Positions 6,263 to 13,687 of a stretch of 15,683 nt of DNA are shown here, piece after piece. The notes beneath the pieces were generated by a model. It was not told the DNA's origin. It saw only the letters and a list, made by a program, of their open reading frames with translations, and searched no databases. The stretch covers positions 1 to 15,683 of the forward strand of contig JAEYPI010000079.1 in assembly GCA_023410885.1 (NCBI GenBank), in the 5' to 3' direction. The stretch comes from Bacillota bacterium. Its GTDB lineage: Bacteria; Bacillota; Clostridia; DSM-8532. Numbering within the stretch: the first letter of the stretch is position 1; each line of letters begins with the position of its first letter. The position numbers and the translations under genes were made by a program.

Positions 6263-7555
6263 ATGAAGCTTTACGAATACGGCAAGGATGATTTTAATAC
6301 GTTATTTGATCGATTAAGGGAGCGCAGCCCTGAAGGTCGGAAGGACATTGAAGAGGCTGTCTCCGGTATCCTCCACAGCGTTAAGGAACGGGGAGATATG
6401 GCGCTTATTGATTATACACAGAAATTTGACGGCGTTTCTCTTTCTTCAAACGCGCTGGAGGTCTCCAAGGTAGAGCTTGAAGGCGCCTTGCTCTCAGTAG
6501 ATAAAGGACTTTTAACGGTCATGGAAAAAGCAGCAGCCAATATCAGAGCTTTTCATGATAGACAACGGGAGAATTCCTGGTTTATGACCCAGGAAGATGG
6601 GACCCTTCTGGGGCAAAAAGTCACGCCCCTTAATCGGGTGGGCGTGTATGCCCCTGCCGGAAGCGCTCCCTTACCCTCTACGGTGCTCATGGATGTTATT
6701 CCGGCCAAGGTGGCCGGTGTCAGTGAGATTATTCTCTGCTCTCCGCCCGGTAAGAACGGAAAAATAAATCCCTTAGTACTGGCCTGTGCAAAGCTGGCCG
6801 GCGTGGACCGGGTTTTTTCAGTGGGTGGTGCTCAGGCCGTGGCGGCTATGGCTTATGGAACCGAGACCCTACCAAAAGTGGACAAGATTGTTGGTCCCGG
6901 TAACATCTATGTGACCACGGCTAAGAAACTGGTCTTTGGAACCTGTGGCATCGACATGATTGCGGGGCCCAGCGAGGTGCTGGTCATTGCCGATGAAACG
7001 GCCAATCCGTCTTATGTGGCGGCAGACCTTCTATCACAGGCCGAGCATGATGTACTTGCTTCCTCCATTTTGATCACCACTTCAAAAGCAATGGCGCAGC
7101 AAGTGGAGCAGGCCCTTCAACAACAGCTTTCAATCTTGCCCCGAAAAGAGATTGCAGAAAGATCCATTGAGGATTACGGTGCTATTGTATTAACCCAATC
7201 CTTGGATGAGGCCATTGAGATAGCCAATATCATTGCACCCGAGCATTTGGAGGTTTGTACGGCTGATCCCTTCGCACTGCTTTCCAGCTTAAAGAATGCC
7301 GGGGCCATATTTTTGGGTAACTATTCTCCCGAGCCACTTGGAGATTATTTTGCAGGACCCAATCACACTCTGCCCACCTCGGGCACGGCCAGATTTTTCT
7401 CACCCCTTGGGGTCTATGACTTTGTTAAGCGGCAAAGCGTCATTTCTTACAGCCGGAAGGCCTTTGAAAAAGCGACCGAACACGTGGCGGCATTTGCTGA
7501 TGCGGAGGGTCTCACCGCTCATGCCGAAGCGATTCGTATTCGCATGATGAGCTAG
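6263..7555 (+). CDS. hisD: Histidinol dehydrogenase HisD
   Basis: HisD carries out the last two steps, oxidising L-histidinol to histidinal and then to histidine with two NAD+. The 430-residue length is normal. The zinc ligands expected from E. coli HisD are present: Gln259 and His262 in LLSQAEHD, Asp361 in LGDYFAGPNH, and His420 in LTAH. The catalytic Glu-His pair is in APEHLE (327-328). The signature GPGNIYVTTAKK...IDMIAGPSEVL is intact. AAGGAG (6248-6253) precedes the ATG. A 61-base gap after hisG holds no gene. Confidence 0.95.
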   Translation: MKLYEYGKDDFNTLFDRLRERSPEGRKDIEEAVSGILHSVKERGDMALIDYTQKFDGVSLSSNALEVSKVELEGALLSVDKGLLTVMEKAAANIRAFHDRQRENSWFMTQEDGTLLGQKVTPLNRVGVYAPAGSAPLPSTVLMDVIPAKVAGVSEIILCSPPGKNGKINPLVLACAKLAGVDRVFSVGGAQAVAAMAYGTETLPKVDKIVGPGNIYVTTAKKLVFGTCGIDMIAGPSEVLVIADETANPSYVAADLLSQAEHDVLASSILITTSKAMAQQVEQALQQQLSILPRKEIAERSIEDYGAIVLTQSLDEAIEIANIIAPEHLEVCTADPFALLSSLKNAGAIFLGNYSPEPLGDYFAGPNHTLPTSGTARFFSPLGVYDFVKRQSVISYSRKAFEKATEHVAAFADAEGLTAHAEAIRIRMMS

Positions 7556-7613
7556 AGAGACGAAGAAAACGGGTATCCTGTTCTGGAAGCTCACAACAAG
7601 GGAGGAAAAAGCG

Positions 7614-8675
7614 TTGAGCCGTTTTTGGAATATCAATACAAAAAATATTCAGCCATACGTACCGGGGGAGCAGACCACGGACAAGAGCATGATAAAGCTG
7701 AATACCAATGAAAACCCCTATCCGCCATCGCCATTGGTAATGGAGCGGATTAAGAATATTAATCTGGCTGATTTGCGTCTATATCCCAATAGCGAGGGTG
7801 CCATTATTAAAAAAGCAGCTTCGGACTTTTATGGCGTATCGGAAAAAGAAGTGTTTGCGGGTAACGGCTCCGATGAGGTATTGGGCTTTCTTTTCAAGGC
7901 CTTCTTTGATAAGGCCACACCTATCGCATTTCCTGATATTACCTATAGCTTTTATCCCGTTTACAGCGCACTTTTTGAGATTCCTTATGTTAAAGTGCCT
8001 GTTAAAGACGATTTTTCCATTAATTTTAACGATTACCCCAAGGACGTAAAAGCTATTATTTTTGCTAACCCCAATGCACCAACAGGCCTTTACATTCCTG
8101 TAGAGACTATCGAAGGTCTTTTAAAGGAGCGGCCCGACACGCTGATCGTAGTGGATGAGGCCTATGTGGATTTCGGGGGCCAAAGCTGTGTGCCGTTGAT
8201 CTCGAAATACGACAATCTCATTGTGGTTCAGACCTTCTCAAAATCCAGATCAATGGCCGGCCTTCGCATTGGTATAGCCATGGGTCAAGAGGAACTCATG
8301 GACGGCTTGGCACGCGTAAAGAATTCATTTAATTCCTATCCCTTGGATATGGTGGCGCAAGTAGCTGCAGAAGCTGCTTTTCAGGATAAGGCCTATTTTG
8401 AAGAAATGAAGGGAAAGGTCATTAGAACCCGGGAGTGGACGAAAGCGCAATTCAAGGATATGGGCCTGGAGGTCACCGATTCCTTGGCTAATTTTCTTTT
8501 CGCCAGAATACCTGGTATAGCCGGAGAGGATGCAATTACGCTTTTAAAGCAGCAAGGAATTCTGGTGAGAAATTTCAAAGCACCTAGAATTTCAGAATGG
8601 CTTCGAATTACCATTGGAACTGACCAAGACATGGAAAAAGTGGTCCAAGCCATTAAGAAGGTAATGGCAGGGTAA
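7614..8675 (+). CDS. hisC: Histidinol-phosphate aminotransferase HisC
   Basis: HisC is a fold-type I PLP enzyme that moves an amino group from glutamate to imidazole-acetol phosphate, giving histidinol phosphate. The 353 residues include LNTNENPYPPSP at the N-terminus, ANPNAPTG (151-158), VVDEAYVDF (179-187) and the PLP-lysine motif FSKSRSMAGLRIG with Lys210. The arginine of the C-terminal WLRITIGT segment fits substrate phosphate and carboxylate binding. Translation starts at TTG (7614-7616), supported by GGAGG (7601-7605) eight bases upstream and no better start nearby. It follows hisD after 58 bases. Confidence 0.94.
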   Translation: MSRFWNINTKNIQPYVPGEQTTDKSMIKLNTNENPYPPSPLVMERIKNINLADLRLYPNSEGAIIKKAASDFYGVSEKEVFAGNGSDEVLGFLFKAFFDKATPIAFPDITYSFYPVYSALFEIPYVKVPVKDDFSINFNDYPKDVKAIIFANPNAPTGLYIPVETIEGLLKERPDTLIVVDEAYVDFGGQSCVPLISKYDNLIVVQTFSKSRSMAGLRIGIAMGQEELMDGLARVKNSFNSYPLDMVAQVAAEAAFQDKAYFEEMKGKVIRTREWTKAQFKDMGLEVTDSLANFLFARIPGIAGEDAITLLKQQGILVRNFKAPRISEWLRITIGTDQDMEKVVQAIKKVMAG

Positions 8676-8684
8676 ACACCACAA

Positions 8685-8693
8685 TGCTATAAT
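8685..8693 (+). promoter_or_regulatory. Possible internal extended -10 promoter before hisB
   Basis: TGCTATAAT is a perfect extended -10 element within the 127-base hisC-hisB gap, the largest gap in the first half of the operon. The -35 position is poor (TGGCAG, 8665-8670). If active, it would express hisB, purC and hisHAF separately from hisZGDC. Confidence 0.35.
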
Positions 8694-8802
8694 AGGATTA
8701 TCTTTTTAAAGCTACAAAACGATTCTTTATTACAGGATATACATGTTAAAGCAGAATAGGTTGTAAACAGGGTGAAAATGTTTTTTAAGTTGAGGTAATG
8801 GT

Positions 8803-9387
8803 ATGAGAAATGTCGAATTGGTCAGAAACACAAAAGAGACTGAGATATCCCTTGCTTTGAATCTGGATGGACAAGGGCTCAATAACATCCGTACGGGTAT
8901 TGGATTTCTGGATCATATGCTGACCCTGTTCTCCGGTCATGGCCGTTTCGACCTAAGCCTGACCTGTAAGGGGGACTTGTTTGTGGACGGACACCATACT
9001 GCAGAGGATATCGGTATTGTCTTGGGAAAGGCTATTTCCGATGCTTTGGGTAAGCGTGAGTCCATTAAAAGATTTGGGAACAGCATGGTACCCATGGACG
9101 AATCGCTGGCCTTGGTCTGTCTTGATCTTTCCAATCGCCCCTTTCTTCACTTTGAGGTGCCTTTCTCCAGCCCAAGGCTGGGTGAAATGGATACGGAGCT
9201 TTTTGAGGAGTTTTTCAGGGCCCTTTCAGTCAATGCCGGTATGACCCTTCATATTAAATTGCTTCATGGTAGCAATAACCACCATATGATAGAGGCAGTT
9301 TTCAAGGCTTTTGGCCGTGCACTCCGCGAGGCTGTGACGGTGGACACTGATATAAAGGGCGTTTTATCAACAAAGGGACTACTTTAG
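8803..9387 (+). CDS. hisB: Imidazoleglycerol-phosphate dehydratase HisB
   Basis: HisB dehydrates imidazole glycerol phosphate to imidazole acetol phosphate. At 194 residues this is the single-function form, without the histidinol phosphatase domain of enteric HisB. The manganese-binding repeats are clear: GFLDHML (34-40), DGHHTAEDIGI (62-72) and NNHHMIEAVFKAFGRAL near the C-terminus. DESLALV is also typical. The ATG at 8803 has GAGG seven bases upstream. No histidinol phosphatase gene is in the window, so that step must be encoded elsewhere. Confidence 0.95.
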   Translation: MRNVELVRNTKETEISLALNLDGQGLNNIRTGIGFLDHMLTLFSGHGRFDLSLTCKGDLFVDGHHTAEDIGIVLGKAISDALGKRESIKRFGNSMVPMDESLALVCLDLSNRPFLHFEVPFSSPRLGEMDTELFEEFFRALSVNAGMTLHIKLLHGSNNHHMIEAVFKAFGRALREAVTVDTDIKGVLSTKGLL

Positions 9388-9448
9388 GGGCAAGTCAAGA
9401 ACCGTCCCCAACTTGCTAGGGCAAGTCGAGAACCGTCCCCATTTGCTA
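9388..9448 (+). repeat. Two tandem ~30-bp hairpin repeats between hisB and purC
   Basis: Copy 1 (9388-9418, 31 bp) and copy 2 (9419-9448, 30 bp) differ at only a few positions. Each contains GCAAGT, an AGAACCGTCCCC centre, and ACTTGC or ATTTGC, so each can fold into its own 6-bp stem. The first copy begins directly after the hisB stop and the second ends one base before the purC AGGAGG. The AGAACCGTCCC core recurs between hisA and hisF. Confidence 0.7.
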
Positions 9449-9462
9449 AGGAGGAGATTTTG

Positions 9463-10353
9463 ATGCTTTTGAAAAATACGAATTTTATTGAGCTTCCGGT
9501 TTTTATTAAGGGTAAGGTTAGAGATGTTTATAAGGTCGGAGAGGATATGCTGCTCATGGTTGTCACCGATCGCATCTCCGCTTTTGATGTGGTCTTTGAC
9601 GATCTCATACCCAATAAAGGTTGTGTGCTTAATGGGATTTCTGAGTTCTGGTTTGATTTTTGTAAGGACATTATAGGCAATCATGTGGTATCGACCGATG
9701 TATCGGAGTATCCCATGGGGTTGTCCAAATTCAAGGGTGAGCTTCAGGGCCGTTCCATGCTGGTCAGAAAAGCTCAGATGCTTCCGGCTGAATGCATTGT
9801 TCGAGGGTATCTTGAAGGCTCGGGCCTCAAGGATTATAAGGCCACAGGAGCCGTTAGCGGTATTAAGCTCCCTGAAGGACTAAAGCAAGCTGATAGACTT
9901 CCTGAGCCCATTTTTACCCCCTCTACAAAAGCCGTAGAGGGCCATGATATGAATGTGAGCTACGAATACATAAAAGAGCAGATTGGAAATGAGCTGGCCA
10001 CAGAGCTTAAGGAAAAATCCATTGCCCTCTATAAAAAGGCCAATGAATATGCGCTGAGCCGTGGCATCATTCTGGCTGACACAAAGTTTGAATTTGGTAT
10101 GCTGGATGGCAAGATGGTCATAGCCGATGAAATGTGCACGCCTGATTCTTCACGTTTCTGGGAGTTGTCGGATTATCAGCCCGGCCGCGCACAAAAGAGC
10201 TTTGACAAGCAATTTTTAAGAGAATACCTGGAAACGTTGGATTGGGATAAGCAGCCTCCGGCTCCCAAGCTGCCCGATGAAGTGATTAAAAAGACCCAGG
10301 ATAAGTATATTGAAGCTTATGAAAGAATTACCGGAAAGAAGTTTACAGCATGA
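9463..10353 (+). CDS. purC: Phosphoribosylaminoimidazole-succinocarboxamide synthase PurC (SAICAR synthetase)
   Basis: PurC joins CAIR and aspartate with ATP to make SAICAR in purine synthesis. The 296-residue protein carries both family signatures: LPAECIVRGYLEGSG and ILADTKFEFG. It resembles the longer (about 290-310 residue, Ade1-like) branch rather than the about 240-residue form common in Bacillota. The ATG at 9463 lies eight bases after AGGAGG (9449-9454); a TTG one codon earlier is in frame but less well spaced. The TGA overlaps the hisH ATG as ATGA, so purC and hisH are probably translated together. Its place inside a his operon makes metabolic sense because HisH/HisF release AICAR, which purine synthesis also forms from SAICAR. 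No other pur gene is in the window. Confidence 0.94.
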   Translation: MLLKNTNFIELPVFIKGKVRDVYKVGEDMLLMVVTDRISAFDVVFDDLIPNKGCVLNGISEFWFDFCKDIIGNHVVSTDVSEYPMGLSKFKGELQGRSMLVRKAQMLPAECIVRGYLEGSGLKDYKATGAVSGIKLPEGLKQADRLPEPIFTPSTKAVEGHDMNVSYEYIKEQIGNELATELKEKSIALYKKANEYALSRGIILADTKFEFGMLDGKMVIADEMCTPDSSRFWELSDYQPGRAQKSFDKQFLREYLETLDWDKQPPAPKLPDEVIKKTQDKYIEAYERITGKKFTA

Positions 10354-11003
10354 TCACCATTATTGACTACGAGGCCGGTAATCTGAGAAGTGTGGCCAAG
10401 GCTTTGGAACGGGCCGGTGCAACGCCCCTCATTACGGGTGATGAGAAAACTATTCTTGAAAGCGATGCCGTAGTGCTTCCCGGTGTGGGCGCCTTTGCCG
10501 ACTGCATGCAAAGCCTTGTGGCAAAGGGCATGGATCGTGTGGTAAAGACCTGTATTCAAATGGGGAAGCCCTTTTTGGGTATTTGCTTAGGTTATCAGAT
10601 GCTTTTTGAATCCAGTGAAGAGCATCCGGAAGGGGAACCCGATGTGCTCGGCTTGGGCATTTTTCGGGGTAAGGTAAAAAAGTTTCCCACCGATTTAGGT
10701 CTTAAGGTGCCCCATATGGGTTGGAATAATCTCAGTTTTCCAAGGCCCTCTCCCTTCTTCGAGGGGATAGCCTCAAAAGAGTCAGGTCAAGCGGATCAAA
10801 GCCCGGAAGCCTATGTTTATTTTGTTCACTCCTATTATGTAGAGGTAGCCGATAAAAATTTGGTAGCGGCAAAGGCTCATTACGGCTTTCCCTTTGATGC
10901 TGCTATTGCAACGGATAAGCTTTTTTCCATGCAGTTCCACCCAGAGAAAAGCGGGGATGTGGGGCTTACTCTCATCAGAAATTTTTTAAAGGCGGTAAAT
11001 TAA
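10350..11003 (+). CDS. hisH: Imidazole glycerol phosphate synthase glutaminase subunit HisH
   Basis: HisH hydrolyses glutamine and channels ammonia to HisF. The 217 residues form a class I glutamine amidotransferase: the nucleophile Cys79 is in LGICLGYQML, and the partners His197 and Glu199 are in FHPEKSG. The oxyanion-strand motif LPGVGAF (43-49) is also present. The start codon overlaps the purC stop (ATGA) and the TAA directly abuts the hisA ATG (TAAATG), so purC, hisH and hisA form a tightly coupled block. No defects are seen. Confidence 0.95.
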   Translation: MITIIDYEAGNLRSVAKALERAGATPLITGDEKTILESDAVVLPGVGAFADCMQSLVAKGMDRVVKTCIQMGKPFLGICLGYQMLFESSEEHPEGEPDVLGLGIFRGKVKKFPTDLGLKVPHMGWNNLSFPRPSPFFEGIASKESGQADQSPEAYVYFVHSYYVEVADKNLVAAKAHYGFPFDAAIATDKLFSMQFHPEKSGDVGLTLIRNFLKAVN

Positions 11004-11711
11004 ATGATACTCTATCCGGCTATTGACATTCGCGGCGGAAAATGTGTACGTCTCACCCAGGGCCGCTATGAGGATATGACGGTCTTTGCTGACGATCCCC
11101 TTAGCATCGCTCAGCAATTTGAGGAGGATGGCGCCCGATATATCCATGTAGTGGATTTGGATGGTGCGCGAGGTGAGGCAACTAATCGAGCGCTTATTGC
11201 TCATATGGCACAAAGGCTCAAAATTCCCCTTCAGACAGGGGGAGGGATCAGGAGCCTTCAAGATATTGATGCCGTTATAGAATCCGGTGTTTCCCGTGTT
11301 ATTCTGGGGACATCCGCGGTCAAAAATCCTGAGCTTGTTTCGAAGGCTGTTTTGAAATATGGCCGGAAGATTGCAGTAGGAATTGATGCCAAGGACGGAT
11401 ATGCGGCCATTGAGGGGTGGGAAACGACCAGCGCGCTCAGGGCTACGGAATTGGCAAAGAAAATGGTATCCCTAGGCGTCAATACAATTATTTATACCGA
11501 TATCGCTACCGATGGCATGTTGTCCGGCCCCAATCTTGCAGCAATGGAGGAAATGCTCAAAACCGTCCCCATAGAGATTATTGCCTCAGGTGGGGTTTCC
11601 TCAATACAGGACCTTCTCGCCCTTAAAAAAGTTGGTGCTCACGGGGCCATTGTGGGAAAGGCCATTTATACGGGGGCACTGAATCTAAAGGATGCCCTGC
11701 AACAAATATAA
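11004..11711 (+). CDS. hisA: ProFAR isomerase HisA
   Basis: HisA is a (beta/alpha)8 barrel that isomerises ProFAR to PRFAR by an Amadori rearrangement. In the 235 residues the general acid/base aspartates are Asp8 (YPAIDIRGGKCVRL) and Asp128 (VGIDAKDG). The half-barrel phosphate motifs are TGGGIR and ASGGVSS. The ATG follows the hisH TAA with no gap, which points to translational coupling. The length and motifs are those of ordinary HisA, without fused TrpF-like changes that I can recognise. Confidence 0.95.
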   Translation: MILYPAIDIRGGKCVRLTQGRYEDMTVFADDPLSIAQQFEEDGARYIHVVDLDGARGEATNRALIAHMAQRLKIPLQTGGGIRSLQDIDAVIESGVSRVILGTSAVKNPELVSKAVLKYGRKIAVGIDAKDGYAAIEGWETTSALRATELAKKMVSLGVNTIIYTDIATDGMLSGPNLAAMEEMLKTVPIEIIASGGVSSIQDLLALKKVGAHGAIVGKAIYTGALNLKDALQQI

Positions 11712-11716
11712 AATAG

Positions 11717-11801
11717 GGGGCGGTTTTTCTCACACGACAAGAAGAACCGTCCCTTAACGGTTCAATGGTTCCCTCAACACCGCCGACGGTTCTCATTGTC
11801 G
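11717..11801 (+). repeat. Mutually exclusive hairpins between hisA and hisF (inverted GAACCGTCCC repeats)
   Basis: Three alternative stems share one arm. Stem A pairs 11717-11730 with 11740-11753, 14 positions with two G-U pairs. Stem B pairs GAACCGT (11744-11750) with ACGGTTC (11757-11763). Stem C pairs 11735-11751 with 11785-11801, 15 of 17 positions. Only one can form fully at a time. No U-run follows any stem, so it is not a standard terminator. The AGAACCGTCCC core is the same as in the hisB-purC repeats, suggesting a dispersed palindromic element. Confidence 0.65.
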
Positions 11802-11826
11802 AATTTGAAAGCTAAGAGGTAGGTTT

Positions 11827-12588
11827 ATGCTGACCAAAAGAATTATTCCCTGTCTTGATGTTCATGGGGGCAGGGTGGTTAAAGGCGTACAATTTGTCAA
11901 TCTCATTGATGCGGGAGATCCGGTGGCTTGCGCTGCGGCCTATGATAAAGCGGGGGCAGATGAGCTCACCTTTCTGGATATAACCGCTTCTTCCGACTCA
12001 CGGAGCATTATGCTCAATGTGGTTTCACGGGTGGCCGAACAAGTGTTTATTCCTTTCACTGTTGGTGGAGGCATCCGAACCGTGGAGGATTTTCGTCAGA
12101 TTCTACTTGCCGGTGCTGATAAAATCGGCGTCAATTCGGCTGCCCTTAAAAGGCCGGAGCTGATAACGGAAGCGGCTTTACGCTTTGGCTCCCAGTGTGT
12201 GGTGGTAGCCATTGACGCTAAAAGACGAAAAACTGGTTCGGGTTGGGAGGTATATTTGAACGGGGGACGTGTCAACACTTTAAAGGATGCTGTTGAGTGG
12301 GCCTGTGAGGTTGAAAAACGGGGTGCGGGAGAAATACTGCTTACCAGCATGGATTGTGATGGCACCAAGTCCGGATATGACATTGAGCTCACCCGTACCG
12401 TCTCGGAGGCCGTTAACATTCCGGTCATCGCCTCAGGGGGAGCGGGAACCTATGCGCATTTTAAAGAGGCCATTACAGAGGGGAAGGCCGATGCTGTTTT
12501 AGCGGCATCACTTTTCCATTTTGGCGAAATGAAAATAATGGATTTAAAACAATATTTAAAAGGCCAAAAGATCGAGGTAAGGCTCTGA
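11827..12588 (+). CDS. hisF: Imidazole glycerol phosphate synthase cyclase subunit HisF
   Basis: HisF uses ammonia from HisH to turn PRFAR into imidazole glycerol phosphate and AICAR. The 253-residue barrel has catalytic Asp11 (IIPCLDVHGGRVVKG) and Asp130 (VVVAIDAKR), with phosphate loops VGGGIR and ASGGAG and the TSMDCDGTKSGYD segment. AAGAGGT (11814-11820) lies six bases before the ATG. It is separated from hisA by 115 bases of hairpin-forming repeats, while the genes before it are tightly packed. It appears to be the last his gene: hisI and hisE do not follow. Confidence 0.95.
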   Translation: MLTKRIIPCLDVHGGRVVKGVQFVNLIDAGDPVACAAAYDKAGADELTFLDITASSDSRSIMLNVVSRVAEQVFIPFTVGGGIRTVEDFRQILLAGADKIGVNSAALKRPELITEAALRFGSQCVVVAIDAKRRKTGSGWEVYLNGGRVNTLKDAVEWACEVEKRGAGEILLTSMDCDGTKSGYDIELTRTVSEAVNIPVIASGGAGTYAHFKEAITEGKADAVLAASLFHFGEMKIMDLKQYLKGQKIEVRL

Positions 12589-12701
12589 AAATGTTTCTAT
12601 TACAAGTGTCAACGTGCCTGTCAAACAGGGGGCCTTATTTATGGAAATCGCCCAAAGGGCCCAAAAAACAATGGAAGAGTCCGTTAATAGAGCTTTGATG
12701 T

Positions 12702-12719
12702 TTGACGAAAAAATAACAA
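12702..12719 (+). promoter_or_regulatory. Possible Rex operator overlapping the rex promoter
   Basis: The 18-bp stretch from TTGACG to TAACAA fits the Rex consensus TTGTTAA-N4-TTAACAA at 10 of 14 fixed positions, with the right half nearly perfect. It covers the -35 box and part of the spacer, where a bound repressor would shut off rex. Autoregulation is common for Rex, but the left half-site is poor. Confidence 0.3.
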
Positions 12720-12731
12720 ATATGCTACAAT
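12702..12731 (+). promoter_or_regulatory. Promoter of rex
   Basis: TTGACG (12702-12707) and TACAAT (12726-12731) are spaced by 18 bases, and the -10 has the extended TG (TGCTACAAT). Transcription would begin near 12738, about 45 bases before rex. This separates rex from the his operon, although no strong terminator after hisF is seen. Confidence 0.55.
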
Positions 12732-12782
12732 AAAAAAGTATTTTGGCAAGAGTAAACAAAAAGATTAAGGCAGGTAGATAAA

Positions 12783-13418
12783 ATGAACGAGGAAAAGAAA
12801 ATTTCAATGGCAGTCATCAGAAGGCTTCCCAGATATTTTCGTTATCTTTCCGACCTTATTAAACTCGACATCAAGCGCATTTCATCGAAAGAATTAAGTG
12901 CACGGATGGGTATTACAGCCTCGCAAATTCGTCAGGATTTAAACTGCTTTGGAGGCTTCGGCCAACAAGGCTATGGGTATAATGTGGAGTCTTTATATGA
13001 TGAAATTGGTAAAATTCTAGGCACGGTTGAGAAGTTTTCCTGTATCATCATTGGTGCGGGAAATATGGGTAACGCTCTTGCTAACTATGAGAACTTTAGA
13101 AACAGAGGCTTTGACATTAAGGCCATCTTTGATGTAGACAAGGATAAAGTGGGTGATCTCATTCACAGTATCAAGGTACGCCATATGGATGAACTGGAAA
13201 GCTTCGTAGCAGCTAATAAGGTGGATATTGCAGTGCTGACTGTACCTAACAGCAAGGTCAATGACATCGCTGCAAAAATGGTTGCCTTGGGCATTAAAGG
13301 TATTTGGAACTTTTCACCCACCGACTTGAAATTAGGGGATGACGTGGTCGTCGAGAATGTTCACTTAAGTGACAGCTTGATGGTTTTAGGTTATCGTCTA
13401 CGGGAAAAGGGACTATAA
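12783..13418 (+). CDS. rex: Redox-sensing transcriptional repressor Rex
   Basis: Rex binds DNA when the NADH/NAD+ ratio is low and releases it when NADH rises, controlling fermentation and NADH-reoxidising genes. The 211 residues start with a winged helix (about 9-75) containing AVIRRLPRYFRYL and the recognition segment ITASQIRQDLNCFGGFGQQGYGYNV. A Rossmann domain follows with IIIGAGNMG (88-96) for NAD(H), and the C-terminal helix ends in YRLREKGL, the part swapped in the dimer. The size and motifs are standard. It has its own promoter and is followed by a strong terminator, so it is probably a single-gene unit. Confidence 0.95.
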   Translation: MNEEKKISMAVIRRLPRYFRYLSDLIKLDIKRISSKELSARMGITASQIRQDLNCFGGFGQQGYGYNVESLYDEIGKILGTVEKFSCIIIGAGNMGNALANYENFRNRGFDIKAIFDVDKDKVGDLIHSIKVRHMDELESFVAANKVDIAVLTVPNSKVNDIAAKMVALGIKGIWNFSPTDLKLGDDVVVENVHLSDSLMVLGYRLREKGL

Positions 13419-13443
13419 ATTTCAGAATGGATGTCGTAAAAGC

Positions 13444-13480
13444 GGTAACTGCCGGATTTTTTCGGTGGTTACTTTTTTTT
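13444..13480 (+). terminator. Rho-independent terminator of rex
   Basis: GGTAACTGCCG (13444-13454) pairs with CGGTGGTTACT (13463-13473) through 11 positions including G-U pairs, directly followed by an eight-T run. It starts 25 bases after the rex stop codon. Confidence 0.8.
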
Positions 13481-13611
13481 CGGGTCGAGGCTTGTGGTGT
13501 GTTCTTGAACACACCTCTTTTTACGGGTCGAGTCTTGTGGTGTGTTCTTTGAACACACCTCTGTTTACGGGCCGAGTCTTGTGGTGTGTTCCTTGAACAC
13601 ACCTCTTTTCA
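13481..13611 (+). repeat. Three tandem 43-44 bp repeats, each with a perfect hairpin
   Basis: Units lie at 13481-13523, 13524-13567 and 13568-13611. Each starts CGGGTCGAG or CGGGCCGAG, continues with CTTGT, then the perfect arms GGTGTGTTC and GAACACACC, and ends in TCTTTTT, TCTGTTT or TCTTTTC. The arms are identical in all copies (13496-13515, 13539-13559, 13583-13603). Only the tiny loop (TT, TTT, CTT), the lead-in and the tail vary. The T-rich tails make each unit terminator-like on the plus strand. The units are adjacent without spacers, so this is not a CRISPR array. Confidence 0.85.
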
Positions 13612-13634
13612 TCTGCGTTGTGTTCGATTATACT
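13606..13634 (+). promoter_or_regulatory. Possible promoter of the ispF-like gene
   Basis: TTTTCA (13606-13611) and TATACT (13629-13634) have a 17-base spacer. Both boxes are imperfect. The position just past the terminator repeats and about 54 bases before the gene is sensible. Confidence 0.35.
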
Positions 13635-13687
13635 ACAATCAAAGGCTAATGCCGCTTATAGTGGGCAAAATGAAAACAAAGGAGTGA

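Larger units (their letters stand above)
12641..12733 (+). other. Possible small ORF or gene remnant between hisF and rex
   Basis: An open frame runs from 12581 to the TAA at 12731-12733. From the ATG at 12641 it gives 30 residues with a protein-like, amphipathic composition (MEIAQRAQKTMEESVNRALM, then 10 more), and the reading upstream (SVNVPVKQGALF) also looks coding-like. A GGGGG nine bases before the ATG is only a weak ribosome site. It may be a small protein or the tail of a lost gene. The frame overlaps the rex promoter. I recognise no family. Confidence 0.2.

Noticed and set aside
11559..11572. AAAACCGTCCCCAT within hisA as a further copy of the repeat core
   Set aside because: It reads as normal HisA codons for a conserved Lys-Thr-Val-Pro-Ile stretch and has no inverted partner, so the match is probably chance.
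13481..13611. CRISPR array
   Set aside because: The three copies are adjacent with no unique spacers, and the variation lies in the hairpin loop and T-rich tail.
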